DNA of 64,000 bases from Hoeflea sp. YIM 152468 (lineage in GTDB: Bacteria > Pseudomonadota > Alphaproteobacteria > Rhizobiales > Rhizobiaceae): assembly GCF_029210485.1 (NCBI RefSeq), contig NZ_JARGET010000003.1:124001-188000 (forward strand), given 5' to 3'. The position numbers and the translations under genes are program-made. The notes beneath the pieces were generated by a model. That model did not search any database and had not been told where the DNA came from. It was given only the letters and a program-made list of their open reading frames with translations. Shown one piece after another: positions 56,992-64,000 of the stretch (position 1 is its first letter; each line of letters begins with the position of its first letter).

Positions 56992-57798
56992 TCAATGCCC
57001 GTCACAAGGCTGCAGCAAGGCCAGCAACCCGGGCGCCTGCTGCCTTGCCGCGGCCAACAGCAGGCCGCGTGAGGGATCGGGTGCATTGTAGATCATGGGT
57101 GCGCCGGCCTTGTCGACCAGCGTGTGACCGGTTTCACCGAGCAACGTATCCGCCGCGGCCAGATCCCATTCACTCGATTGCGGCCGGATGTAAACCCCGT
57201 CCAGTTCGCCTTGAGCAACCGCAGCAACCTTGAGCGCCAGTGACGGCGCGCCGGCGACCTTGTCGAGACCTGCGACCGCACCCGGACGCATCTGCGCCGC
57301 TACGACGTCGGGCACGGCAACGCGCAAAGGCGCGTCCGGCACATCGCCTTGGCCAGAGCGGAGACGAACATCATTCAAAAACGCCCCGCCGCCCAAGCGG
57401 CCGTGCCACATCTCGCCGCGTGCGGGAGCGGCAAGCACACCCGCCACCGGCCTGCCATCTTCTATCAGGCCAACGCTGACACACCAGTCGGGCCGTCCGG
57501 CGACATAGGCGCGTGTGCCGTCAATGGGATCAACGATGAAAACGCGTCTGCGGCCAAGCCGGTGCTCGGTGTCCCGGGTTTCCTCAGACAGCCAGCCATA
57601 ATCGGGCCGGGCGTCCAGCAGGATCTTCTTGAGAAGCTCGTCGATGGCAATGTCGGCTTCACTGACCGGGGAACGGCCCTCGTTCTTGTACCAGACTTCC
57701 GGATCCTGACGGAAATGCGCCATGGCGATGCTGGCGGCCAGACGCGATGCCTCCAGCATGATCTTCACATCATCGGCAAACGCCTCAATCTCCGGCAA
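56992..57798 (-). CDS. cysQ: 3'(2'),5'-bisphosphate nucleotidase / inositol monophosphatase family
   Basis: This 268-residue Mg-dependent phosphatase has the metal site VDPIDGTRAY (89-98, Asp90), Glu72 upstream (GWLSEETRD) and the second motif WDLAAADTLLGETGH (~211-225). Length and FIVDPIDGTRAYVAGRPDWCVSV resemble CysQ, which removes 3'-phosphoadenosine 5'-phosphate, but inositol-phosphate substrates remain possible. The start overlaps the pmbA stop by 14 bp, so the two are co-translated. Confidence 0.88.
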   Translation of the reverse strand: MPEIEAFADDVKIMLEASRLAASIAMAHFRQDPEVWYKNEGRSPVSEADIAIDELLKKILLDARPDYGWLSEETRDTEHRLGRRRVFIVDPIDGTRAYVAGRPDWCVSVGLIEDGRPVAGVLAAPARGEMWHGRLGGGAFLNDVRLRSGQGDVPDAPLRVAVPDVVAAQMRPGAVAGLDKVAGAPSLALKVAAVAQGELDGVYIRPQSSEWDLAAADTLLGETGHTLVDKAGAPMIYNAPDPSRGLLLAAARQQAPGLLALLQPCDGH

Positions 57799-59128
57799 GT
57801 GTCATGCCTTCCACCGCAATGGTCGGAGCCGCGACCGCGTATCGGGTGTCAATGTCGTTGGCCAGTGTCATGCGCTTGAACATGTCCTTGAGATTGGAGG
57901 CGATGGTCACTTCGGAAACCGGAAACGACAACTTGCCGTTTTCGATCCAGAATCCGGAAGCGCCACGGCTGTACTCGCCGGTCAGACCGTTGACACCCTG
58001 CCCGATCAGTTCTGTGACATAAAATCCGTTTCCGACCGAAGCAATCAGGTCTTGCGCCGATTGAGGTCCGGGCGTGATGATCACATTGCTGGAGGACGGG
58101 CTTACACCGCCGCCGCGACTGGCCCGGCCGTTGCTCTTGAGCCCCAGTTCGCGGCCAACCGCCGTGGTCAGATACCATTGCTGCAGAATTCCATTCTCAA
58201 CCATCGTCAACGGACCAATCGAGACGCCTTCGCCATCGAACGGACGAGATCCCGGTCCGCGAGCCACGAAGGGATTGTCGACCAGCGTCAGGCCATCAAT
58301 TGCCACCTGCTTGCCCATCATGTCCCTGAGAAAACTGGTCTTGCGAGCAACCGCTGCACCGTTGATGGCCGACACCAGATGTCCGATCAGGCCCCGGGCT
58401 GCGCGCGGATCAAAAACCACGGTCACATTTGCACCGGTCTTGACCTTGCGCGGATTGACCCGCGCCGCAGCGCGATCTCCGGCACGGCGGCCGATCAGGT
58501 CGGCATCATCGAGATCGGCAAAGAAAACACGGCTATCGAAATCGTAATCGCGCTCCATCTTGACGCCTTCACCGGCAATCACGCTGACCGAACGGGAAAA
58601 CCCGGAGCGCTCAAAGGCGCCGGAAAAGCCATGCGAGGTGGCCAGCACCATGCCGTAGAGCCCGGCCCCCGCACCAGCGCCGACCGAGCTGGTGACACCG
58701 GGCACGGCAAGAGCTGCCGCTTCGGCGCTGGTCGCCGCCTCGACAAGGCTTTCCGAAGAAGGCTCCGCCGGATCAAACAGATCCAGATCCGGCCAGGTCG
58801 TGGCGAGCATGTCAGCATCGGCCAGACAGGCGTGCGGATCTTCGGGCGACACCCGCGCCATCGCCACGGCACGTTCGGCAAGCGCCGTTTCGTCAGCGCC
58901 CTGGCCTGAACGCACTGTTGCGACCCTCTGCCCGACAAAGACGCGAAGGCTGAAATCATCCGATTCGGCGGACTGGGTGTTTTCGACCTGGCCATTGCGG
59001 ACCGAGGTGGACCGCGACCGGCTGCGGACGACCAGCGCATCGGCCTGATCGGCACCCGCGGCACGGGCCCGCCCGATAAGTCGCTCCGCCGTCGTCAGCA
59101 AGCCTTCGGATTGTTGTGTATCACTCAT
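57785..59128 (-). CDS. pmbA: TldD/PmbA-family metalloprotease subunit PmbA (TldE)
   Basis: This 447-residue protein begins MSDTQQSEGLLTTAERLIGR. It contains VRNGQVENTQSAESDDFSLRVFVGQRVA and NVIITPGPQSAQDLIASVGNGFYVTELIGQGVNGLTGEYSRGASGFWIENG, typical of PmbA/TldE. It lacks the HExxxH metal site, which is carried by TldD, so it works as the partner of a TldD encoded elsewhere. TldDE cleaves small unfolded peptides and matures microcins. It heads the leftward cysQ-lpxK gene run and is 101 bp from the divergent Kef-type gene. Confidence 0.92.
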   Translation of the reverse strand: MSDTQQSEGLLTTAERLIGRARAAGADQADALVVRSRSRSTSVRNGQVENTQSAESDDFSLRVFVGQRVATVRSGQGADETALAERAVAMARVSPEDPHACLADADMLATTWPDLDLFDPAEPSSESLVEAATSAEAAALAVPGVTSSVGAGAGAGLYGMVLATSHGFSGAFERSGFSRSVSVIAGEGVKMERDYDFDSRVFFADLDDADLIGRRAGDRAAARVNPRKVKTGANVTVVFDPRAARGLIGHLVSAINGAAVARKTSFLRDMMGKQVAIDGLTLVDNPFVARGPGSRPFDGEGVSIGPLTMVENGILQQWYLTTAVGRELGLKSNGRASRGGGVSPSSSNVIITPGPQSAQDLIASVGNGFYVTELIGQGVNGLTGEYSRGASGFWIENGKLSFPVSEVTIASNLKDMFKRMTLANDIDTRYAVAAPTIAVEGMTLAGD

Positions 59129-59229
59129 GATTTTTGGCCTTTCGCTTGGCTCTCATGTATTGTCCCGAGGGTCAAGCATCAAGCCCGGCATGACCAATAG
59201 CAGCCTGGAACGGCAAAGGAGCGCCTTGA

Positions 59230-61047
59230 ATGGCAGCAGTCGAAGCCACCCTTTACACCCAAGGTCTTGTGCTGCTGTGTGGCGCGGTTGTCGCGGCTCC
59301 ATTGTTCAAGAAAATCGGGTTGGGGACGGTTCTGGGCTACCTCGCTGCCGGCATCGTGATCGGTCCCTTGCTGCGAATCATCACCGATGGCGAGGAAGTT
59401 CTGCATTTTGCCGAATTCGGCGTGGTCCTGCTGCTGTTCCTTATCGGACTCGAGCTCAAACCCTCGCGATTGTGGCAACTGCGCCGTGACATCTTCGGAC
59501 TCGGGCTGATGCAGGTCGTGGTGTCGGCGGTGGCGATTGTAGCCGCAACTGTGGTTTTGGGTGGACAGGCCTGGGCGGCAGCGGTGGTGATCGGCTTCGG
59601 GCTGGCGCTGTCCTCGACCGCCTTCGGCATACAGATTCTCGAAGAACGCGGCGATCTCAATACCCGGTACGGGCAACAATCGTTTTCGATCCTGTTGTTT
59701 CAGGACTTGGCGATTGTTCCGATCCTTGCGCTGGTTCCGCTTGTCGCACCGGCAACGGCAGAAGGCGGCGGCTCCATCCTGACAGATATAGCCCTGACCG
59801 TCGGTGCAATCCTGGCCTTGCTGATTGCAGGGCGGTATGTGCTCAACCCGCTGTTTCAGGTGATTGCCGGTACCGGAGCCAAGGAAGCGATGATTGCAGC
59901 GGCACTATTTGTCGTGCTGGCCTCGGGCACCTTGATGCAGATTGCCGGTTTGTCGATGGCGCTGGGCGCCTTCATCGCCGGCGTGATGCTGGCTGAATCC
60001 TCCTACCGGCACGAACTCCAGGCCGACATCGAACCGTTTCGCGGCATCCTGCTCGGCCTGTTCTTCATGGCTGTCGGCCTGTCACTTGATCTGACCGTCA
60101 TTGCCGAAAATGTCCTGGTCATCCTGATCGCTGTTCCGGTTCTGATGATCATCAAGGCACTGGTGATCTATTCCGCGTGCCGCATTTTCGGCGCAACCCA
60201 CAACACCAGTGTGCAGATCGCAGGCTTGTTGCCGCAGGGGGGCGAATTCGGCTTTGTCATCTTCAGCGCCGCCGCAGCAGCCGGGGTGTTTTCCCAGGCG
60301 ACTGCTTCACTGCTGGTGGCAATTGTCACCATCTCGATGGCGCTGACGCCAATTGCGGCCGTGCTTGCCAAGAGACTGATGCGGGAGACCGACGACGAGC
60401 AGATGGACGAAGATTTTGCCGGCGCCGGATCCGACGTCCTGATGATCGGCTTTTCGCGGTTCGGCCAGATCGCGTCGCAAATCCTGCTCGCGGGTGGGTC
60501 TGACGTCACCATCATCGACCAGTCCGCCGACCGAATCCGGTCAGCCTCGAAATTCGGGTTCAAGATCTATTTCGGTGACGGCACCCGCAAGGACGTTCTG
60601 GTGGCAGCCGGCATTCATCGCGCCAAGATCGTCGCCGTCTGCACTCACAAGCGGGACATCACCGACAAGGTTGTCGACCTGATTCAGGCAGAGTTTCCCA
60701 CGGCGCGGATCTTTGCCCGCGCCTATGACAGAACTCATACCCTGTCGCTGCGCGCCCGCGGGGTAGATTACGAGACAAGGGAAACGTTTGAATCGGGAAT
60801 GCTGTTCGGCCGCAAGACGCTCGAGGCACTGGGAACGTCCGAAGACCAGGCGGCGGCAATAAGCCAGGATGTGCGCCATCGCGACGAAGAACGGCTGGCG
60901 ATGCAAGCGGTGGAGGGATTGCTCGCCGGACTGGAGAAACTGCACACACGACCGGTAACGCCGGAGCCACTGATCAAGCCCAAACGCGAATCCGAGCGTC
61001 TGGACAAACCCATTGATGAAAACCTGAACCAGTCCGATCCTGCATGA
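59230..61047 (+). CDS. Kef-type K+/H+ antiporter (CPA2 family) with TrkA-N domain
   Basis: This 605-residue protein has about 12 membrane helices in residues 1-~390 (GLGTVLGYLAAGIVIGPLLR, LLLFLIGLELKPSRLWQLRR). A cytoplasmic TrkA-N/RCK domain at ~395-530 (VLMIGFSRFGQIASQILLAG with the dinucleotide motif) follows. FQDLAIVPILALVPL and LSMALGAFIAGVMLAESSYRHELQADIEPFRG are typical of KefB/KefC. It probably exports K+ in exchange for protons under electrophile stress or gated by nucleotide. GGAG precedes the ATG at 59230. Confidence 0.93.
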   Translation: MAAVEATLYTQGLVLLCGAVVAAPLFKKIGLGTVLGYLAAGIVIGPLLRIITDGEEVLHFAEFGVVLLLFLIGLELKPSRLWQLRRDIFGLGLMQVVVSAVAIVAATVVLGGQAWAAAVVIGFGLALSSTAFGIQILEERGDLNTRYGQQSFSILLFQDLAIVPILALVPLVAPATAEGGGSILTDIALTVGAILALLIAGRYVLNPLFQVIAGTGAKEAMIAAALFVVLASGTLMQIAGLSMALGAFIAGVMLAESSYRHELQADIEPFRGILLGLFFMAVGLSLDLTVIAENVLVILIAVPVLMIIKALVIYSACRIFGATHNTSVQIAGLLPQGGEFGFVIFSAAAAAGVFSQATASLLVAIVTISMALTPIAAVLAKRLMRETDDEQMDEDFAGAGSDVLMIGFSRFGQIASQILLAGGSDVTIIDQSADRIRSASKFGFKIYFGDGTRKDVLVAAGIHRAKIVAVCTHKRDITDKVVDLIQAEFPTARIFARAYDRTHTLSLRARGVDYETRETFESGMLFGRKTLEALGTSEDQAAAISQDVRHRDEERLAMQAVEGLLAGLEKLHTRPVTPEPLIKPKRESERLDKPIDENLNQSDPA

Positions 61048-61335
61048 CGGCCCGCCCCGGCGAACTGAATTCGCGAAACGCATCTGCAATGATCTGGAGC
61101 CGGTCATGGAACATCACCCCTGACCGGCTGGTCGGGTTACGGTTCGCACCGGTTGCGAAAACTTGCAAAAACCGTCGTGTTGCCCGGTGGCGGGCACTCA
61201 ACAAACAGCTCTGACCGCTATACAATCGCTCGGCCGCTTCAGGGCTGCGTCCGGCCATCCAGCTTATGTCTGGACAAACCATTCAAACCGGATATCACCT
61301 TGGGTTCACCTCAACTCCGGGCAGGAAGGCTCGAC

Positions 61336-61752
61336 ATGACGCCATTTCATCTTGCATTTCCAATTCGCAACATTGAAGAGACACGCCATTTCTATGGCGA
61401 GGTGCTGGGCTGCCCGATGGGGCGGCACACAGACAGCTGGATTGATTTCGATCTGTTCGGCCACCAGATGTCCGGCCATGTCCGACCCGACGCCGGTGCC
61501 AACGCCGCATCAGGGGCCGTGGACGGCCAATCGGTGCCGATTCCGCATTTCGGTGCAGTGCTGGAAATGCGCGACTGGAAAGCGCTCGCCGCCAAACTCG
61601 AAGCCGCCGATGGCATTGACTGGATTATCAAGCCGACCTTGCGCTTCGAGGGCCAACCCGGCGAGCAGGCCACCCTGTTCCTGCGCGATCCCTCTGGAAA
61701 CGCGCTCGAATTCAAAGGTTTCACCGATCTTGGGCAGATTTTTGCCTCGTGA
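61336..61752 (+). CDS. VOC (glyoxalase/dioxygenase) superfamily protein
   Basis: The start at 61336 (MTPFHLAFPIRNIEETRHFY, 138 residues) begins with the VOC strand FHLAFPIRNIEETRHFYGEVLGC; earlier in-frame starts lack homology. Metal-ligand candidates are His5, His75 (VPIPHFGAVLEM) and Glu125 (GNALEFKGF). Family members include glyoxalases, antibiotic-resistance proteins and extradiol dioxygenases, so the reaction cannot be named. Its stop overlaps the GTG start of the MATE gene. No gene is visible in 61048-61335. Confidence 0.85.
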   Translation: MTPFHLAFPIRNIEETRHFYGEVLGCPMGRHTDSWIDFDLFGHQMSGHVRPDAGANAASGAVDGQSVPIPHFGAVLEMRDWKALAAKLEAADGIDWIIKPTLRFEGQPGEQATLFLRDPSGNALEFKGFTDLGQIFAS

Positions 61753-63212
61753 CAGATCCTCAGCCCACGACGGCTGAACCGCAAGCCACACCGCCCGGGC
61801 GGATGGCGCAGGCAAAGTTCGTCACCGGCTCGACCATGCGCCATGTGGTCACCATGACGGCAACCGGGTCGATCGGCCTGGTGGCGATTTTCATCGTCGA
61901 TGCACTGAACCTGTTTTACATCTCGCTGCTCGGCCAGATGGAGCTTGCGGCCGCGATCGGCTATGCCGGGACGCTGCTGTTCTTCAGCACTTCCGTGGCA
62001 ATCGGACTGTCGATAGCAGCAACGGCGCTAACGGCGCGCGCGCTTGGCCGCGGGAGTCGTGCAGAGGCGCGCGAGATCGCCGGGGCGTCAATCGCCTACA
62101 TGCTGATCCTGATGATCGGAACCGTGGCGCTGGCCTATCCGTTTCTGGACGAACTGGTCCGGTTGATGGGGGCGCAAGGCCGCACAGCAGAACTTGCCAC
62201 CGAATTCATGCAAATCGTGCTGCCGTCCCTGCCGGTGCTTGGCACGGGCATGTGTCTGGCGGCGCTGCTGCGGGCCATCGGGGATGCCAAACGGGCGATG
62301 TATGTGACGCTCGGCTCGGGCGCTCTGACTGCCGTGCTGGACCCGGTGTTCATTTTCGGCTTCGATCTTGGCATCCGCGGCGCGGCCATTGCGACCGTGA
62401 TATCGCGCTTTGCCCTGGTTGGCATCGGCGTTTACGGACTTGTCTATGTTCACCGGCTGTTCGCAATGCCTTCGGCGAGGACGCTGGCGCGGGAATTCCG
62501 GCCGTTTCTCGCCATCGGCCTCCCGGCTCTGATGACGCAGATCGCGACACCGGTCGGCAACAGCTTCGTCACCGCAACCATGGCCCAGCACGGGGACGCA
62601 GCGGTTGCCGGATGGGCTGTGGTGGGCCGGCTGATCCCGGTCGCCTTCGGCACCCTGTTCGCGCTGTCGGGGGCTGTCGGACCGATCCTTGGCCAAAATT
62701 ATGGCGCAAAGCGCTACGACCGGCTGACCTCAACGATGCGTGACAGCCTCGTCTTCATCCTGATCTACACCCTGATCGCATGGGCGGTGCTGGCACTGTT
62801 TCGCCATCAGATAGCCGACCTCTTCGGCGCCCAGGGCGAGGCCCGCGACGTGATCATCTTCTTCTGCCTGTTCGTGGCGGGAAGTTTTGTCTTCAACGGC
62901 ATGCTGTTTGTCGCCAATGCTGCGTTCAACAACCTCGGTTTCGCGCTTTATTCGACCGCCTTCAACTGGAGCCGGTCGACACTCGGGGTGATCCCGTTCG
63001 TCTGGTTGGGATCACTCTGGTACGGTGCGCCGGGTGCGCTGGCAGGGTATGGACTGGGTGCCGTGGTGTTCGGCCTCGCCTCGATTATGATCTGTTTCAG
63101 GGTGCTGAGCCAAATCCACGGCAGGGATGGTGGCGGACCGGACGCGGTTCCGCCACGCATTCCGCCGGCGGGCCAATCGGCGTTCACCAGCGGGAAAGCC
63201 TCCACGCTCTAG
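61749..63212 (+). CDS. MATE-family efflux transporter
   Basis: The start is a GTG at 61749 (reads VTDPQPTTAEPQATPPGR, 487 residues), overlapping the VOC stop by 4 bp; an internal ATG at 61803 (MAQAKFVTGS) is a fallback. About 12 helices are visible in two pseudo-repeats. MATE landmarks include GYAGTLLFFSTSVAIGLSIAATALTARALGRG, VLGTGMCLAALLRAIGDAKRAM and AVVGRLIPVAFGTLFALSGAVGPILGQNYGAKRYDR. It exports cationic drugs or metabolites with Na+ or H+. The stop and the converging stop of the patatin gene share CTAG. Confidence 0.93.
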   Translation: MTDPQPTTAEPQATPPGRMAQAKFVTGSTMRHVVTMTATGSIGLVAIFIVDALNLFYISLLGQMELAAAIGYAGTLLFFSTSVAIGLSIAATALTARALGRGSRAEAREIAGASIAYMLILMIGTVALAYPFLDELVRLMGAQGRTAELATEFMQIVLPSLPVLGTGMCLAALLRAIGDAKRAMYVTLGSGALTAVLDPVFIFGFDLGIRGAAIATVISRFALVGIGVYGLVYVHRLFAMPSARTLAREFRPFLAIGLPALMTQIATPVGNSFVTATMAQHGDAAVAGWAVVGRLIPVAFGTLFALSGAVGPILGQNYGAKRYDRLTSTMRDSLVFILIYTLIAWAVLALFRHQIADLFGAQGEARDVIIFFCLFVAGSFVFNGMLFVANAAFNNLGFALYSTAFNWSRSTLGVIPFVWLGSLWYGAPGALAGYGLGAVVFGLASIMICFRVLSQIHGRDGGGPDAVPPRIPPAGQSAFTSGKASTL

Positions 63213-64000
63213 CCGCTGAAGGCAAAGACGGCGTCGAGATCGCGCTTGAGCTGTTCGACCACGCCCTTCGATTCCTCCAGGATATCCTTGGCTTTGAGAA
63301 AATCGAGCACACGGAACTGGTGAACCTGAGGTCTGAGAAGGATGTGCGGCGGATGCGCCTGGCGCTTCATCTCGATGATGGACTGCATCATCAACTGGCT
63401 TGCGCCGAACATCATGTCGATGGTCGCCGGCGGCTGACCCGGAACCCCGGATGGATAACCGACGACATCGACACCGATGACGATGTCGGCGAGACCGGCG
63501 AGCTGATCGAAGGGCACGGGGTTGAATATGCCGCCATCGATCATGATCTTGCCGTCGAGCATGACCGGCTTGAAAACGGCCGGTATGGCGGCTGACGCGG
63601 CGATCGCCGGGCGCAGGTCACCCGTGCTGCAAACCACCTCGCGATGGCCATAGTAATCGGTCACCATGATCTTGGTGGCGATCTTCAAATCTTCAAATGT
63701 GCGTGCGACGGTTTCGGGCAGAAATGCCTCGAGAATGCGCTCGATGTTGAACTGGCCGAGCCTCAAGCCGTTCTCGATGGTTCCTTTCACGCCCCGGGGC
63801 CGCGCTTTCCAGATACGGCCTATGGCGCTTGACGGCGTGCCGATGGTGTCGAGGGTGTGAGCCCGGATTTCTTCACCGGACAGGCCGGACGCCATCGAGG
63901 CGCCCATGATAGCCCCGATGGACGAACCCGCAATCGCCACGGGTTTGATGCCCAAGGCGTCGAGAGTCTCAATGACGTGAATATGGGCGATGCCGCGGGC
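63209..64000 (-). CDS. patatin-like phospholipase (RssA-like), partial at its N-terminus
   Basis: The frame is open from the window edge to a stop at 63209 (264 codons visible). It opens ARGIAHIHVIETLDALGIKP, the end of the patatin oxyanion motif, so only about 20 N-terminal residues are missing. The nucleophile elbow GSSIG follows at visible residues ~25-29 (IAGSSIGAIMGASMASGL). The catalytic dyad Asp is in MIDGGIFNPVPFDQLAG. It is probably a cytoplasmic esterase or phospholipase A-type enzyme of unknown role. Confidence 0.9.
   Translation of the reverse strand, partial: ARGIAHIHVIETLDALGIKPVAIAGSSIGAIMGASMASGLSGEEIRAHTLDTIGTPSSAIGRIWKARPRGVKGTIENGLRLGQFNIERILEAFLPETVARTFEDLKIATKIMVTDYYGHREVVCSTGDLRPAIAASAAIPAVFKPVMLDGKIMIDGGIFNPVPFDQLAGLADIVIGVDVVGYPSGVPGQPPATIDMMFGASQLMMQSIIEMKRQAHPPHILLRPQVHQFRVLDFLKAKDILEESKGVVEQLKRDLDAVFAFSG

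Noticed and set aside
57722-58909. Long open frame (395 codons) on the plus strand across pmbA and cysQ
   Set aside because: It is antisense to two clear genes, has no recognisable motif, and reads as Arg/His/Gly-rich low-complexity protein, as expected from GC-rich shadow frames.
53528-59128. Lipid A cluster as a novel island
   Set aside because: The gene order pmbA-cysQ-DUF4170-acyltransferase-waaA-lpxK-DUF2093 is ordinary conserved Rhizobiales synteny.

Overview
The window is GC-rich and densely coded. It looks like the chromosome of an alphaproteobacterium of the order Rhizobiales (Rhizobiaceae/Phyllobacteriaceae-like, perhaps a marine genus such as Hoeflea). The evidence is the conserved order pmbA - cysQ - DUF4170 - acyltransferase - waaA - lpxK - DUF2093, the large load of ABC importers with LysR/IclR/ROK regulators, a CtrA-type TTAA-N7-TTAA site, and a small RNA with two CCUCCUCCC loops of the kind described in alphaproteobacterial alpha-r14/NfeR1 RNAs. 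The genus is an inference; no rRNA, tRNA, insertion sequence, prophage or CRISPR array is visible.

Layout. (1) 1-7 kb: a partial M20/ArgE-like deacetylase diverges from a five-gene peptide ABC importer (two ATPases, binding protein, two permeases), with a TGGT-N2-ACCA operator-like dyad between them. (2) 7.2-10.3 kb: an orphan CheW and a DEAD-box RNA helicase, both leftward and each followed by an intrinsic terminator. (3) 10.5-18.5 kb: a small exported protein, a LysR regulator, a polyamine-type ABC importer (ydcSTUV-like) with an aldehyde dehydrogenase that fits putrescine-to-GABA catabolism, and a second LysR regulator. (4) 18.5-18.8 kb: a 14-bp tandem repeat and a leftward three-hairpin small RNA. 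(5) 19-27 kb: a leftward xylose-type ABC importer (xylFHG) diverges from a ROK repressor that is translationally coupled to a di-heme oxidoreductase and a secreted FG-GAP/UnbV (CRTAC1) protein. (6) 27-30 kb: a LuxR solo and an acyl-CoA synthetase. (7) 30-42.7 kb: a galactoside utilisation locus. IclR and a UgpC-type ATPase run left; binding protein, two permeases, GH36 alpha-galactosidase, SDR dehydrogenase, DgoK, DgoA, SMP-30 lactonase and GH42 beta-galactosidase run right. This is oligosaccharide uptake, hydrolysis and the De Ley-Doudoroff pathway, except that galactonate dehydratase is absent. (8) 42.7-47.9 kb: a TMADH/dienoyl-CoA-reductase-type flavoenzyme, a small exported protein, a non-pyrrolysine MttB-family methyltransferase and a GcvA-like LysR, probably a methylated-amine module. 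(9) 47.8-51 kb: a GGDEF-EAL protein with a degenerate cyclase motif and a PAS-PAS-receiver protein without a kinase. (10) 51.3-64 kb: mutL, then lipid A/Kdo genes, cysQ, pmbA, a Kef-type antiporter, a VOC protein, a MATE exporter and a partial patatin-like phospholipase.

A cross-cutting feature is that each of the four ABC binding-protein genes is followed by a strong stem-loop before the next transporter gene. This is the usual device for making more binding protein than membrane components. The most novel-looking units are the ROK/di-heme/CRTAC1 operon, the methylated-amine module with an altered Fe-S cysteine pattern, and the sRNA locus.
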